A stretch of DNA of 64,000 nucleotides from JBGPTK01 sp963797765 (GCA_963797765.1 CAWCQU010000004.1:558001-622000), one strand, 5' to 3'. Positions 48,900 to 58,593 are shown, numbered from the stretch's first letter. A program made the numbers and translations. Notes: generated by a model not told the origin, from the letters alone.

Positions 48900-51800
48900 T
48901 TATTCGGCGACTTTCTCCACTTGCGGTTTTTGCCGCTTCATCAATTCCACATCCAAGCAGAGCGATTGCAACTCGCGAACCAGCACGTTGAACGATTCGG
49001 GCACGCCCGGCTCGATGCCGGGCTCGCCTTTCACGATCGCTTCGTAGATTTTCGCGCGGCCGTAAACGTCGTCCGATTTTGCCGTCAGCAATTCCTGAAG
49101 GATGTGCGCGGCTCCGTAGGCTTCCAGCGCCCACACTTCCATTTCTCCGAAGCGCTGGCCGCCGAATTGCGCCTTTCCGCCGAGCGGTTGCTGCGTGATC
49201 AACGAATACGGACCAATGGAACGCGCGTGAATCTTGTCGTCCACCAGGTGCGATAGCTTGAGCATATAGATGTAGCCGACGGTCACTTGCTGCGCGAACG
49301 GCTCGCCGGTCATGCCGTCGAACAGCGTGATTTTGCCGGTCGTCGGCAAATTCGTGAATTCCAGCAGGTGGCGAATTTCCGTCTCGCGCGCGCCGTCGAA
49401 TACCGGCGTGGCCATCGGGATGCCTTCGCGGAACCCGCGAACCATGTCGAGCACTTGCTCATCGTCCAGCGCGGCAATGGATTTCCACACAGGCGTCGCG
49501 CCGAACGCGTCCTTCAGCCATTTGCGGGCCACCTCGGGACGTTCGCCTTCATCGAGCATCTTGGCGACCATCGCTCCGAGTTCCTTCGAAGCCCACCCCA
49601 GATGCGTTTCGAGGAGTTGGCCCACGTTCATACGCGAAGGAACGCCGAGCGGGTTCAGCACGATTTCCATCGGCGTGCCGTCGGGCATGCACGGCATATC
49701 TTCCTGCGGAACGATTCGCGCGATCACGCCCTTGTTTCCGTGGCGGCCTGCCATCTTGTCGCCCACGGAAAGTTTGCGCTTCATCGCAATGTAAGCCTTC
49801 ACCAGCTTGATGACGCCGGGAGGCAGTTCATCGCCCTTCTTCAGCTTGCCGATGCGCTCGTCGGTGATCTTGCGCAGCACGTCGATCTGCCGCGAAGTCA
49901 TCTCCTCGATCTCATCGATTTTCTCGATGAGCAGCGGGTCTTTATCGGAGAGGCGCAAACGCTTCAAATTGCGGGTTGAGATTTTTTCGAGCACGTCGCG
50001 CGTCAACTCCGCGCCCTTGTTCAACAGGCGCTTGTTGGTTCGCTCGTCGTGCAGGTCGGCCACCAGAGACTGGCCGCCCAGCAGGTCGGTCAAACGCTTC
50101 AAACGCTCGTCGGTGAGGATGCGGATCTCGTCGGCCAGGTTCTTTTCCAGCTTGGCAACCTGAGAAGCTTCGATGGCCTTGTGGCGTTCGTCCTTCTCCG
50201 CACCCTTGCGGCAGAAGATTTTCACGTCCACGATGGTGCCTTCGATGCCCGGCGGGCAATAAAGCGAAGCGTCGCGAACGTCTCCGGCCTTTTCGCCGAA
50301 AATGGCGCGCAGCAGCTTTTCTTCCGGCGTAAGCGTGGTCTCGCCCTTCGGAGTGACCTTGCCGACCAGAATGTCTCCCGGCCGGACGGTGGCTCCGATG
50401 CGGATCACTCCGCTTTCGTCGAGGTTACGAAGGAAACCTTCGCTGATGTTGGGAATGTCGCGAGTGATTTCCTCGGGACCGAGCTTGGTATCGCGCGCCT
50501 CGATTTCATACTCTTCGATGTGAATCGAAGTGTAGTAATCCTCCTTGACCAGCTTTTCGCTGACCAGGATGGCATCTTCAAAGTTGTATCCGCGCCACGG
50601 CAGGAACGCCACGAGCACGTTGCGGCCCAGCGCCAATTCGCCGCGATCGGTGCAGGGACCATCGGCCAGCACTTGCCCCTGGCGAACGCGGTCTCCCGCG
50701 CGGACCAGCGGTTTCTGGTTGATGCAAGTGTTCTGGTTCGAACGCTTGAATTTCGTAAGCAGGTAAATATCCGAGCCCACTTCGCGGCTCAGCACGCCGG
50801 ATTGGTCGGATTCCACACGCACGATCACGCGCTCGGAGTCAACTTGATCCACGATTCCGTCGCGCTTGCACACGATCACGGCGCCGGAATCGCGAGCAGT
50901 CACGCGCTCCATGCCCGTGCCAACCAACGGCGCTTCGCCCTTGATCAGCGGCACGGCCTGGCGTTGCATGTTCGAGCCCATCAACGCGCGGTTTGCGTCG
51001 TCGTTCTCGAGGAACGGGATCAAACTGGCAGCGACGGAGACCAACTGCTTCGGCGAAACGTCGATGTAATCCACTTCTTCGCGCGATTTCAGAACGAAGT
51101 TGCCCGCCTGGCGGCAATTCACCAGTTCCGTGGTGATGCGGCCGCGCTCGTCGAGCGAAGCGTTGGCCTGCGCTACCACGTAACGGTCTTCTTCCCACGC
51201 CGAAAGATAGAAGCAGTAAGGATCGAACACGACGCGATGACGCTTCAAATCGTCGTTGGTCGTTTCCACCTTGTCCTGCTCCACAATCTCGCCCGGCTTG
51301 AATTCGCTGTCGCCCGCGTTGACGATCTGCACGTAATCGATCACGCGACCGCCCTTCACTTTGCGGTAGGGCGATTCGATAAATCCGAATTCATTGATTC
51401 GCGCGTAGCAGGAAAGCGAGCTGATCAATCCGATGTTCGGCCCTTCCGGCGTTTCAATGGGACAAATGCGGCCGTAGTGCGTCGGGTGAACGTCGCGGAC
51501 TTCGAATCCCGCGCGCTCGCGCGACAAACCGCCCGGCCCAAGGGCCGAAAGACGCCGCTTGTGCGTAATTTCGCTGAGCGGGTTGGTCTGATCCATGAAC
51601 TGGCTGAGCTGCGAACTGCCGAAAAATTCCCGAATCGCGGCCATCACGGGCTTGGCGTTTACCAGGTCGTGCGGCATCGCCGTCGACATTTCCTGGTACA
51701 CCGACATCTTTTCCTTGATGGCGCGCTCCATGCGGACCAGGCCGATGCGGAACTGGTTCTCGAGAAGTTCGCCCACAGCGCGGACGCGGCGGTTTCCCAG

Positions 51801-53333
51801 GTGATCGATGTCGTCCACCGTGCCGATGTTCTTGCGCAGCTTCAGCAGGTACTTGATCGAGGAAACGAAATCCGCAGGATCGAGCGTGCGCTTATCCAGC
51901 GGCGTTTCGATGCCCAGTTTGATGTTGAATTTCAACCGTCCGACCTTGCTGAAATCGTATTTGCGCGGATCAAAAAACATTCCATTGAACAACGCTGTAG
52001 CGGTTTCGAGAGTCGGCGGATCGCCGGGACGCAGCTTGCGGTAAATTTCGATCAGCGCCTCGCGTGGTGTGCGGATGGCGTCCTTTTCGAGCGTGCGGCT
52101 CACGATCACGCCCACTTCGTCGCGGTCCGGGAAGCAGATATCCACTTCCGTGATTCCCGCTTCCGCCAATGTGGCCCACATTTCCGCAGTGAGCGGCTTA
52201 TTCGCTTCCATCAGCACTTCGCCGGTCTGGCGGTTCACCAATTCGCCGACGGTGACCGCGCCTTCCAGATCGGCTACGGAAATTTCCGTCTGCGACACTT
52301 TCGCCTTGACCAGTTCCTTGTACAGCGCGTCGGTGATGCGCTTGTGCGCGCCCACCAGCGTTTCGCCGGTCTTGGGATGCGCAATTTCCCGCGTCAGCTT
52401 GCGGTCGATCAGGCTTTCGGAAACGTTCCAGAACAGGCCGCGATCGCGCAGGGAAATCCGCTCCACCTGGTAAAAGGTGCGCAGAATTTCTTCGTTGGTC
52501 TTCATTCCCAGCGCGCGCAGGAAAATCGAGCCGAGGAATTTGCGCTTGCGGTCGATGCGCACGTAAAGAATGTTTTTCGTGTCGTATTCGAACTCGACCC
52601 ACGAACCGCGGTACGGAATAATTTTGCCGAGGAAATACGAGCGGTTGTTGGCCGTCTCGTAAAACACGCCGGGCGAACGGTGCAACTGGCTGACGATGAC
52701 GCGTTCGGTTCCGTTGATGATGAAGGTTCCGTTTTCCGTCATCAGCGGAATATCGCCGTAGAAAACTTCCTGTTCCTTGATGTCGCGAATGCTTTTCGCG
52801 CCGGTATCGGGATCCTTGTCGTAAATCGTCAGGCGGATGGTCACCTTCAGCGGCGCGGAATAGGTCATGCCGCGTTCCTGGCACTCGTTCACGTCGTATT
52901 TCAATTGCAGTGTGACCGGGTCGCCGCACTTATTGCAAAACGTTGGAGTGTTGCGGTTAAACGTGCCGCACTTCGCGCACAGCACGTCGCCCGTCTTATA
53001 AGGATTGGTGACTACCGACGCGCCGCAATTCCGGCACGTGGCGCGCAGGTGGTGCAATCCGCGCAAATGGCCGCACTTACACTCCCAGTTTCCGATCGCG
53101 TAATCGACGAAATCGAGCTGCGAAAGGCCGCGGAAATCCTGAATCGGAAAAACCGAAGTGAACACGGACTGCAAGCCCGTATCTTCCCGTTCGCTCGGCA
53201 GCAAATCCATTTGCAGGAATCGCTGATATGATTTCTTTTGCACATCGATCAGGTTCGGGATTTGGACGGTCGTCTTGATTTTGGCGAAGTCCAAGCGAGC
53301 CCGTTCCCTGGTGGCACGGTTACCGTTACGCAT
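48900..53333 (-). CDS. rpoB: RNA polymerase beta subunit with Cys-rich insertion
   Basis: 1477 residues, somewhat longer than E. coli RpoB (1342) chiefly through insertions. ATG 53333 is preceded by GAGGTAAATC. The rifampicin pocket is wild-type: SSQLSQFMDQTNPLSEITH with Asp516 and His526 equivalents, and RRLSALGPGG with the Ser531 equivalent. Between residues 81 and 150 there is a Cys-rich stretch of C85xC87, C100xxC103, C119xxC122 and C133xxC136, absent from E. coli, where the equivalent region runs from YRLGEP directly to the ECQIRG segment. The C-terminal part is complete. Separated by 166 bases from rplL. Confidence 0.97.
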   Translation of the reverse strand: MRNGNRATRERARLDFAKIKTTVQIPNLIDVQKKSYQRFLQMDLLPSEREDTGLQSVFTSVFPIQDFRGLSQLDFVDYAIGNWECKCGHLRGLHHLRATCRNCGASVVTNPYKTGDVLCAKCGTFNRNTPTFCNKCGDPVTLQLKYDVNECQERGMTYSAPLKVTIRLTIYDKDPDTGAKSIRDIKEQEVFYGDIPLMTENGTFIINGTERVIVSQLHRSPGVFYETANNRSYFLGKIIPYRGSWVEFEYDTKNILYVRIDRKRKFLGSIFLRALGMKTNEEILRTFYQVERISLRDRGLFWNVSESLIDRKLTREIAHPKTGETLVGAHKRITDALYKELVKAKVSQTEISVADLEGAVTVGELVNRQTGEVLMEANKPLTAEMWATLAEAGITEVDICFPDRDEVGVIVSRTLEKDAIRTPREALIEIYRKLRPGDPPTLETATALFNGMFFDPRKYDFSKVGRLKFNIKLGIETPLDKRTLDPADFVSSIKYLLKLRKNIGTVDDIDHLGNRRVRAVGELLENQFRIGLVRMERAIKEKMSVYQEMSTAMPHDLVNAKPVMAAIREFFGSSQLSQFMDQTNPLSEITHKRRLSALGPGGLSRERAGFEVRDVHPTHYGRICPIETPEGPNIGLISSLSCYARINEFGFIESPYRKVKGGRVIDYVQIVNAGDSEFKPGEIVEQDKVETTNDDLKRHRVVFDPYCFYLSAWEEDRYVVAQANASLDERGRITTELVNCRQAGNFVLKSREEVDYIDVSPKQLVSVAASLIPFLENDDANRALMGSNMQRQAVPLIKGEAPLVGTGMERVTARDSGAVIVCKRDGIVDQVDSERVIVRVESDQSGVLSREVGSDIYLLTKFKRSNQNTCINQKPLVRAGDRVRQGQVLADGPCTDRGELALGRNVLVAFLPWRGYNFEDAILVSEKLVKEDYYTSIHIEEYEIEARDTKLGPEEITRDIPNISEGFLRNLDESGVIRIGATVRPGDILVGKVTPKGETTLTPEEKLLRAIFGEKAGDVRDASLYCPPGIEGTIVDVKIFCRKGAEKDERHKAIEASQVAKLEKNLADEIRILTDERLKRLTDLLGGQSLVADLHDERTNKRLLNKGAELTRDVLEKISTRNLKRLRLSDKDPLLIEKIDEIEEMTSRQIDVLRKITDERIGKLKKGDELPPGVIKLVKAYIAMKRKLSVGDKMAGRHGNKGVIARIVPQEDMPCMPDGTPMEIVLNPLGVPSRMNVGQLLETHLGWASKELGAMVAKMLDEGERPEVARKWLKDAFGATPVWKSIAALDDEQVLDMVRGFREGIPMATPVFDGARETEIRHLLEFTNLPTTGKITLFDGMTGEPFAQQVTVGYIYMLKLSHLVDDKIHARSIGPYSLITQQPLGGKAQFGGQRFGEMEVWALEAYGAAHILQELLTAKSDDVYGRAKIYEAIVKGEPGIEPGVPESFNVLVRELQSLCLDVELMKRQKPQVEKVAE

Positions 53334-53499
53334 GATTTACCTCATTCCCTCTGGGTTGGGCCGTAGCGGCCGGCAGTGAAAACACGCCGACCGGCGGTCC
53401 GGGCTGGACACGTTGCCAGGCTGTGAAATCCAATGGAATACGCGCGTAGGCGAATTCCTTCGCTCGAGCGAACCGAGCACGGCGACACACACCGGCAAA

Positions 53500-53883
53500 C
53501 TACTTGATGTCGACCTTTGCTCCGGCGTCTTCGAACTTCTTCTTGATCGTCGCGGCTTCATCCTTGTTGACGCCTTCTTTCACCGTTTTCGGCGCGCCAT
53601 CGACAAGGTCCTTGGCTTCTTTCAAGCCCAGGCTGGTGACTTCACGAACCGCTTTGATCACGTTAATTTTGTTGGCGCCAACTTCGGTGAGGACGACGCT
53701 GAATTCCGTCTTTTCCTCCGCCGGAGCAGCCCCCGCCGCTCCGCCGCCGCCTGCCATTGCCACGGGCGCTGCCGCGGCCGCCGACACGCCGAATGCCGCT
53801 TCCATCTGCTTGACCAGATCGGAAGCTTCGAGCAGTGTCAGGCCCTTGATTTCTTCCAGGATTGATTCCACTTTGCCAGCCAT
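53500..53883 (-). CDS. rplL: Ribosomal protein L7/L12
   Basis: Stalk protein that recruits translation factors. 127 residues: N-terminal dimerisation helices (LEASDLVKQMEAAFGVSAAA), Ala/Gly hinge (AAAPVAMAGGGGAAGAAPAE) and C-terminal domain (FSVVLTEVGANKINVIKAVR, LGLKEAKDLVDGAPKTVKEG). The ATG is preceded by AAGGAGGAAGG. Between rplL and rplJ are 72 bases. Confidence 0.97.
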   Translation of the reverse strand: MAGKVESILEEIKGLTLLEASDLVKQMEAAFGVSAAAAAPVAMAGGGGAAGAAPAEEKTEFSVVLTEVGANKINVIKAVREVTSLGLKEAKDLVDGAPKTVKEGVNKDEAATIKKKFEDAGAKVDIK

Positions 53884-53955
53884 CGCGGTGTCCTTCCTCC
53901 TTAAAATATAAAGAAAACTTCTCAGCCTTCGCGGGTGCTCCGGAGAGGAGCGGCG

Positions 53956-54486
53956 CTAAGCAGACTGAAACTTTTCGGCCTTGACTGCTTCGCTCGTCAC
54001 TACGGCCAATGCTCGCGGCACTGCCGCCAGCGCCATGGCGATTCGTTGCGCCGGCGCATTGAGCAGGAACATGACCTTGCTGATCAGCTCTTCCTTCGAA
54101 GGCAGTTGCGCGAGCTGCTGAATTTCGTCGATTCCAATGACGCGGCCTTCCACTACGCCTGCCTTGAATTTGAACGCGGGAACTTCCTTGGCCACCTTCG
54201 TCAATACCTTGGCCAGTTGAACGGCATCCGCAGCCGTGAAGGCGATTGAGTTCGTTCCCTTCAATCCCTTCAAAAGCGATTCCGCCGGGGTTCCTTGCCC
54301 GGCGTGCTGCGCCAGCGTGTTCTTCACCACCTGGTAATGACCGCCGGCGGCCTGCACGGCGCGGCGCAGGTGCGTATCCTGTTCGACGGTGATTCCCTGA
54401 AACGTGGTCAGGATCACCGTGGAAACTTTCGCAAGTTCAGTGCGGAGAGCGTCGGCTTCCGTTTTCTTTTCCGCTTTCTTCTTCAT
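53956..54486 (-). CDS. rplJ: Ribosomal protein L10
   Basis: Base of the ribosomal stalk; binds L7/L12 dimers through its C-terminal helix. 176 residues with LRTELAKVSTVILTTFQGIT, HYQVVKNTLAQHAG and LVGxx-equivalent GTNSIAFTAAD. The ATG follows GGAACAGGAGCTTGGA. No L10 autogenous-leader structure was confidently seen upstream. Confidence 0.93.
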   Translation of the reverse strand: MKKKAEKKTEADALRTELAKVSTVILTTFQGITVEQDTHLRRAVQAAGGHYQVVKNTLAQHAGQGTPAESLLKGLKGTNSIAFTAADAVQLAKVLTKVAKEVPAFKFKAGVVEGRVIGIDEIQQLAQLPSKEELISKVMFLLNAPAQRIAMALAAVPRALAVVTSEAVKAEKFQSA

Positions 54487-54537
54487 TCCAAGCTCCTGTT
54501 CCGTGCTGCTGAACGATGTTGCTGAGCCTGGCCCGGA

Positions 54538-55260
54538 CTAGGCGGCTACTGCCGCGTCCGCTTCCGCGTGATCGATCAGGATCCCCGGCCCCATGGTGGA
54601 GGTAAGGGTGATCTTGTGAATGTATTTGCCTTTGGCGGTCGAAGGCTTGGCCTTCAGTATCGCCGCGAGAAGCGCCGCCGCGTTTTCCGCGATCTGTGGC
54701 GCTCCAAAACTGATTTTGCCGATGGGCGAGTGGATCAGGCCGGTTTTATCCAGCCGGAATTCCACTTTACCAGCTTTGATTTCCTTGACGGCCTTGGCCA
54801 CTTCGAACGTCACCGTTCCCGTTTTCGGATTGGGCATCAATCCGCGCGGGCCCAGCACTTTTCCCAGGCGCCCGGCGGACTTCATCATGTCCGGTGTCGC
54901 TATCACCGCGTCATAATCGACCCAACCTTCTTGAATTTTCTGGACCATGTCTTCGCCGCCGACGAAATCCGCGCCTGCATCCTGCGCTTCGCGAACTTTT
55001 TCGCCGCTGGCGATTACCAGCACCCGCTTCGATTTGCCCAGGCCGTGCGGCAACACCACGGTTCCGCGAATCATCTGGTCGGATTGCTTCGGATCGACGC
55101 CCATATTGAGCACCAGATCGACCGTCTCATCGAATTTCGCGAATTTCACTTTCTTCAGAAGCTCGGCGGCTTCCGCGAGCTTGTACGGCCGCGCCTGCAC
55201 CTGCTTGCGCGCGCGATCGATATTTTTTCCACCCAGTTGCTTTACCGCGGGCTGTGCCAT
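54538..55260 (-). CDS. rplA: Ribosomal protein L1
   Basis: Binds 23S rRNA at the exit-site stalk and, in many bacteria, represses its own operon. 240 residues: KNIDRARKQVQ, FDETVDLVLNMGVDPKQSDQ, KVLGPRGLMPNPKTGTV and KGKYIHKITLTSTMGPG. The ATG is preceded by AGGAGAGAAGGAA. 11 bases from rplK; both are probably translated together. Confidence 0.97.
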   Translation of the reverse strand: MAQPAVKQLGGKNIDRARKQVQARPYKLAEAAELLKKVKFAKFDETVDLVLNMGVDPKQSDQMIRGTVVLPHGLGKSKRVLVIASGEKVREAQDAGADFVGGEDMVQKIQEGWVDYDAVIATPDMMKSAGRLGKVLGPRGLMPNPKTGTVTFEVAKAVKEIKAGKVEFRLDKTGLIHSPIGKISFGAPQIAENAAALLAAILKAKPSTAKGKYIHKITLTSTMGPGILIDHAEADAAVAA

Positions 55261-55271
55261 TTCCTTCTCTC

Positions 55272-55700
55272 CTAGCTTTCGACTTCGATTCCCATGTTTC
55301 GCGCCGTGCCCATCACGGTGCGTATCGCCGATTGCAGGTTGGCGGTATTCAAATCGGGCAGCTTGGTCTTCGCAATTTCTTCCACTTGCTTGCGCGTCAC
55401 CTTGGCCACTTTCACTCGGTTCGGTTCCGCCGATCCCTTAACGATCCCCGCAGCGCGCTTCAGCAATTCCGAAGCGGGCGGAGTCTTCATGATGAAGGTG
55501 AACGTGCGGTCGCTGTAGATCGTCACCAGCACCGGAATGATCATGCCGTCTGGCTCTTTCGACGTTTTCGCGTTGAACTGCTTGCAAAAATCCATGATGT
55601 TGACGCCGTGCGGACCGAGCGCGGTGCCCACGGGCGGCGCCGGAGTCGCTTTCATGGCCGGCAACTGCAGCTTCACCATTGATTGGACTTTCTTTGCCAT
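55272..55700 (-). CDS. rplK: Ribosomal protein L11
   Basis: Component of the GTPase centre; needed for stringent-response sensing. 142 residues starting AKKVQSMVKLQLPAMKATPA, with APPVGTALGPHGVNIMDFCK and the thiostrepton-binding C-terminal domain (NTANLQSAIRTVMGTARNMG). Normal length. Confidence 0.97.
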   Translation of the reverse strand: MAKKVQSMVKLQLPAMKATPAPPVGTALGPHGVNIMDFCKQFNAKTSKEPDGMIIPVLVTIYSDRTFTFIMKTPPASELLKRAAGIVKGSAEPNRVKVAKVTRKQVEEIAKTKLPDLNTANLQSAIRTVMGTARNMGIEVES

Positions 55701-55757
55701 CTTGACTGCTCCCCCAAACGGTTGCGGCTGAACCCTTCGAAACTTATCTCATTGCTC

Positions 55758-56294
55758 TTACTGCGCCGACTTCTCCACTTGAGCGAAATCCAGTTCCACC
55801 GGAGTCGAGCGGCCGAAAATTGTGACCGAAACTTTCAGCGTGCTGCGGTCGCTATTCACTTCTTCCACCACGCCGTTAAAATTAGCGAACGGGCCGTCCA
55901 CGATGCGGACCTGTTCATTGCGTTCGAACGAAAGTTTCGGCTTGGGCCGTTCGGCGGTGCTGGTAGCCCGGTTCAAAATGTTCTGCACTTCTTCTTCGGT
56001 CAGCGGCGAAGGCGTTTGTCCCGAACCCACGAAACCGGTCACACGCGGCGTGGAACGCACCACGTGCCAGGTATAATCGTCCATTTCCATTTCCACCAGG
56101 ACGTATCCGGGATAACACATCCGCGGCGAAACCACCTTCTTGCCGCCGCGCACTTCCACCACGGACTCCGTCGGAATAATCATCCGGCCGATTTTGTCCT
56201 CGAGTCCGAAAGCCGCCACGCGGCCCTCCAGACTTTCCTTCACCTTCTTCTCAAATCCCGAGTAGGTGTGGACGATGTACCACTGCTTCGGCAT
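55758..56294 (-). CDS. nusG: Transcription antitermination factor NusG
   Basis: Binds RNA polymerase and couples it to Rho or to the ribosome. 178 residues with WYIVHTYSGFEKKVKESLE, YPGYVLVEMEMDDYTWHVVR and the KOW motif EQVRIVDGPFANFNGVVEEV. No insertion. 10 bases from secE. Standard neighbours. Confidence 0.97.
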   Translation of the reverse strand: MPKQWYIVHTYSGFEKKVKESLEGRVAAFGLEDKIGRMIIPTESVVEVRGGKKVVSPRMCYPGYVLVEMEMDDYTWHVVRSTPRVTGFVGSGQTPSPLTEEEVQNILNRATSTAERPKPKLSFERNEQVRIVDGPFANFNGVVEEVNSDRSTLKVSVTIFGRSTPVELDFAQVEKSAQ

Positions 56295-56304
56295 GCTTTC
56301 GTTC

Positions 56305-56592
56305 CTAGTGTTTAAAATAAGTCAGCACCCTTTGAATCAGATAACCGAACGCGCTATCCACCAAAAAGAAGAACAGCCCGAAAAAGGCCACGGTGACGAT
56401 CACCACCGCGGTGGTGGATCGCACGTCATCGCGCGTCGGCCAATTCACCTGGCGCATTTCCACTCGCACTTCGTGGAGGAATTGCCGCCAGCGCTTGGGA
56501 TATTCCGCAAGCTTGGCCAACGGGCCAGGAACCGCAAATCCCGATCCTGCTCCGCTCGTCTCTTCGGGTCTCAACTTTGCCGCCTGCGCCAT
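56305..56592 (-). CDS. secE: Protein translocase subunit SecE
   Basis: Small subunit of the SecYEG channel. 95 residues: a variable Ala/Glu/Pro-rich start, the conserved amphipathic helix (WRQFLHEVRVEMRQVNWPTR) and one membrane helix (VVIVTVAFFGLFFFLVDSA). Conserved core complete. Downstream of the Trp tRNA in the transcript. Confidence 0.95.
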   Translation of the reverse strand: MAQAAKLRPEETSGAGSGFAVPGPLAKLAEYPKRWRQFLHEVRVEMRQVNWPTRDDVRSTTAVVIVTVAFFGLFFFLVDSAFGYLIQRVLTYFKH

Positions 56593-56670
56593 GGATTCTT
56601 TGGCCTTCGTTTCGGTGCGTTGCTCTTGAACTTCTGTTGCGTTCGCCCTCGCCGTGCCGCCTGCCTAATC

Positions 56671-56745
56671 TGGCAGGGGAGGAGGGATTCGAACCCCCAC
56701 ATCCGGTTTTGGAGACCGGCGGTCTACCGTTGAACCTACTCCCCT
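56671..56745 (-). tRNA. tRNA-Trp (CCA anticodon)
   Basis: Folds as a cloverleaf: acceptor AGGGGAG with CTCCCCT, anticodon stem CCGGT/ACCGG around CTCCAAA (anticodon CCA), T loop GTTCGAATC, and an encoded 3' CCA. Lies between rpmG and secE in the same orientation, the standard place in many bacteria. Confidence 0.97.
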
Positions 56746-56755
56746 AGGAAACCGG

Positions 56756-56905
56756 TTACTTCACTTCGCGGTGCGCCGTATGCTTCCGGCAGGTATTGCA
56801 AAATTTCTGAGTTTCCATCCGCTCGGTGTGCTTCTTCCGGTTCTTCATGGTCGTGTAGTTCCGGTTCTTACAGTCGTTGCATTGCAATGTGATGATTTCG
56901 CGCAT
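56756..56905 (-). CDS. rpmG: Ribosomal protein L33
   Basis: 49 residues, too short for a simple frame scan to catch. Translation from ATG 56905 gives REIITLQCNDCKNRNYTTMK and ends CNTCRKHTAHREVK. The four Cys (CNDC and CNTC) form a zinc ribbon, so this is the zinc-binding type of L33. It sits 6 bases behind tuf and 10 before tRNA-Trp. Confidence 0.95.
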   Translation of the reverse strand: MREIITLQCNDCKNRNYTTMKNRKKHTERMETQKFCNTCRKHTAHREVK

Positions 56906-56911
56906 GGTCGT

Positions 56912-58099
56912 TTACTCGATAATCTCCGTCACCGCTCCGGCGCCCACGGTGTGGCCGCCTTCGCGGATCGCGAATCGCAATCCCTTCTCGAGCGCCACCG
57001 GCGTGATCAGCGACACTTCGCACGACACGTTGTCTCCCGGCATCACCATCTCTACTCCCGCCGGCAGCTTCACGTCTCCCGTCACATCCGTCGTCCGGAA
57101 ATAAAACTGCGGCCGGTAGCCCGTGAAAAACGGCGTGTGCCGCCCGCCTTCTTCCTTGGTCAAAACATACGCTTCCGCTTTGAACTTCGTGTGCGGCGTG
57201 ATCGACCCCGGCTTGCACAGCACCTGCCCGCGCTCCACTTCTTCTTTTTCCGTGCCGCGCAGCAGCAACCCCACGTTGTCGCCCGCGATTCCTTCATCCA
57301 GCAATTTGCGGAACATTTCCACGCCCGTCACGATCCGCTTCATCGTCGGACGGAATCCCACAATCTCCACTTCTTCGCCCACTTTCACCTTGCCGCGCTC
57401 GATTCTTCCCGTCACCACCGTGCCGCGGCCCGAGATCGAAAAAATATCCTCAATCGGCATCGCGAACGGCTTGTCCACTTCCCGCTGCGGCAACGGAACG
57501 TTCTGGTCCACCGCTTCCATCAAATCCAAAATCGATTTCTCCCACTTCGCATCGCCCTCCAGCGCCTTCAGCGCCGACCCGCGCACCACCGGCACTTTGT
57601 CTCCCGGAAACTGGTACATCTTCAGCAGGTCGCGCACTTCCAGTTCCACCAACTCGAGCAATTCCGGATCTTCCACCATGTCGCACTTGTTCAAAAACAC
57701 CACGATGTACGGCACGCCCACCTGCCGCGCCAGCAGAATGTGCTCGCGCGTCTGCGGCATCGGACCATCCGTCGCCGCCACCACCAGAATCGCGCCGTCC
57801 ATCTGCGCCGCGCCGGTGATCATGTTCTTGATGTAATCGGCGTGCCCCGGACAATCGATGTGCGCGTAGTGGCGGTTGGCCGTCTCGTATTCCACGTGCG
57901 CCACCGCGATCGTGATTCCGCGCTCCCTCTCTTCCGGCGCGTTGTCGATCGAATCAAACGAGCGGAACGACACCTTCGGATTGTTCTTCGACAGCACCTT
58001 GGTAATCGCTGCCGTCAAGGTGGTCTTGCCGTGGTCGATGTGTCCAATCGTTCCCACGTTTACGTGCGGCTTACTCCGTTCGAATTTCTCCTTCGCCAT
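56912..58099 (-). CDS. tuf: Elongation factor Tu
   Basis: GTPase that brings aminoacyl-tRNA to the ribosome. 395 residues with GTIGHIDHGKTTLTAAIT (P-loop), DCPGHADYIKNM, NKCDMVEDPELLELVE and the family C-terminus MPGDNVSCEVSLITP. The Mg-binding and effector regions are complete. Codons are strongly C-ending compared with neighbours, as expected for high expression. Only one tuf copy is seen here. Confidence 0.98.
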   Translation of the reverse strand: MAKEKFERSKPHVNVGTIGHIDHGKTTLTAAITKVLSKNNPKVSFRSFDSIDNAPEERERGITIAVAHVEYETANRHYAHIDCPGHADYIKNMITGAAQMDGAILVVAATDGPMPQTREHILLARQVGVPYIVVFLNKCDMVEDPELLELVELEVRDLLKMYQFPGDKVPVVRGSALKALEGDAKWEKSILDLMEAVDQNVPLPQREVDKPFAMPIEDIFSISGRGTVVTGRIERGKVKVGEEVEIVGFRPTMKRIVTGVEMFRKLLDEGIAGDNVGLLLRGTEKEEVERGQVLCKPGSITPHTKFKAEAYVLTKEEGGRHTPFFTGYRPQFYFRTTDVTGDVKLPAGVEMVMPGDNVSCEVSLITPVALEKGLRFAIREGGHTVGAGAVTEIIE

Positions 58100-58176
58100 C
58101 GTCTGCTACCCTCATCAAGGATCTATGAAGCAATCACCAAATGCCTGTGCGCCAGCCAATTTTCTGGTCGCTCTTT

Positions 58177-58251
58177 TGGAGCGGGGGACGGGACTCGAAC
58201 CCGCGACCATCTGCTTGGAAGGCAGAGACTCTACCACTGAGTTACCCCCGC
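58177..58251 (-). tRNA. tRNA-Gly (TCC anticodon)
   Basis: Acceptor GCGGGGG with CCCCCGC, anticodon stem CTGC/GCAG around CTTCCAA (anticodon TCC), T arm GCGGGTTCGAGTCCCGT, encoded CCA. Between tuf and tRNA-Thr(GGT) in the same transcription unit. Confidence 0.97.
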
Positions 58252-58289
58252 CCATTCCTGCCCCGATTCTTCTTCTGGAAGATTCGGAG

Positions 58290-58365
<76 letters not shown>

Positions 58366-58504
58366 TCTGACCGGTCAGTGCGACGCTCGCTTTCCATCAA
58401 TTCGAAAGCAGCGTCCGCGCGTACAACTTTTCCGTTCAGCTGCGACGAACTCTTGGTTGTTTTGACTCTTCATTCGGGGCCAGCTGATTCGAACAAGACG
58501 TCGA

Positions 58505-58593
58505 TGGTGGACGGGGGAGGATTCGAACCTCCGTAGCCCGCAAGGAGCGGCAGATTTACAGTCTGCTGGTTTTAGCCACTCACCCACCCGTCC
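58505..58593 (-). tRNA. tRNA-Tyr (GTA anticodon)
   Basis: 89 bases with a long variable arm (type II tRNA, as for bacterial Tyr). Acceptor GGACGGG with CCCGTCC, anticodon stem GCAGA/TCTGC around CTGTAAA (anticodon GTA), T arm GGAGGTTCGAATCCTCC, encoded CCA. The gap of about 140 bases to the next tRNA downstream holds nothing I recognise. Confidence 0.97.

Noticed and set aside
52914..53093. Cys-rich block as a separate small zinc protein gene
   Set aside because: It is in frame with rpoB on both sides and lacks its own start site.
50049..53231. Long open frame (about 1060 codons) on the plus strand, antisense to rpoB
   Set aside because: Shadow of the rpoB codon pattern: high third-position GC keeps the opposite frame open. 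No ribosome site, no family resemblance.
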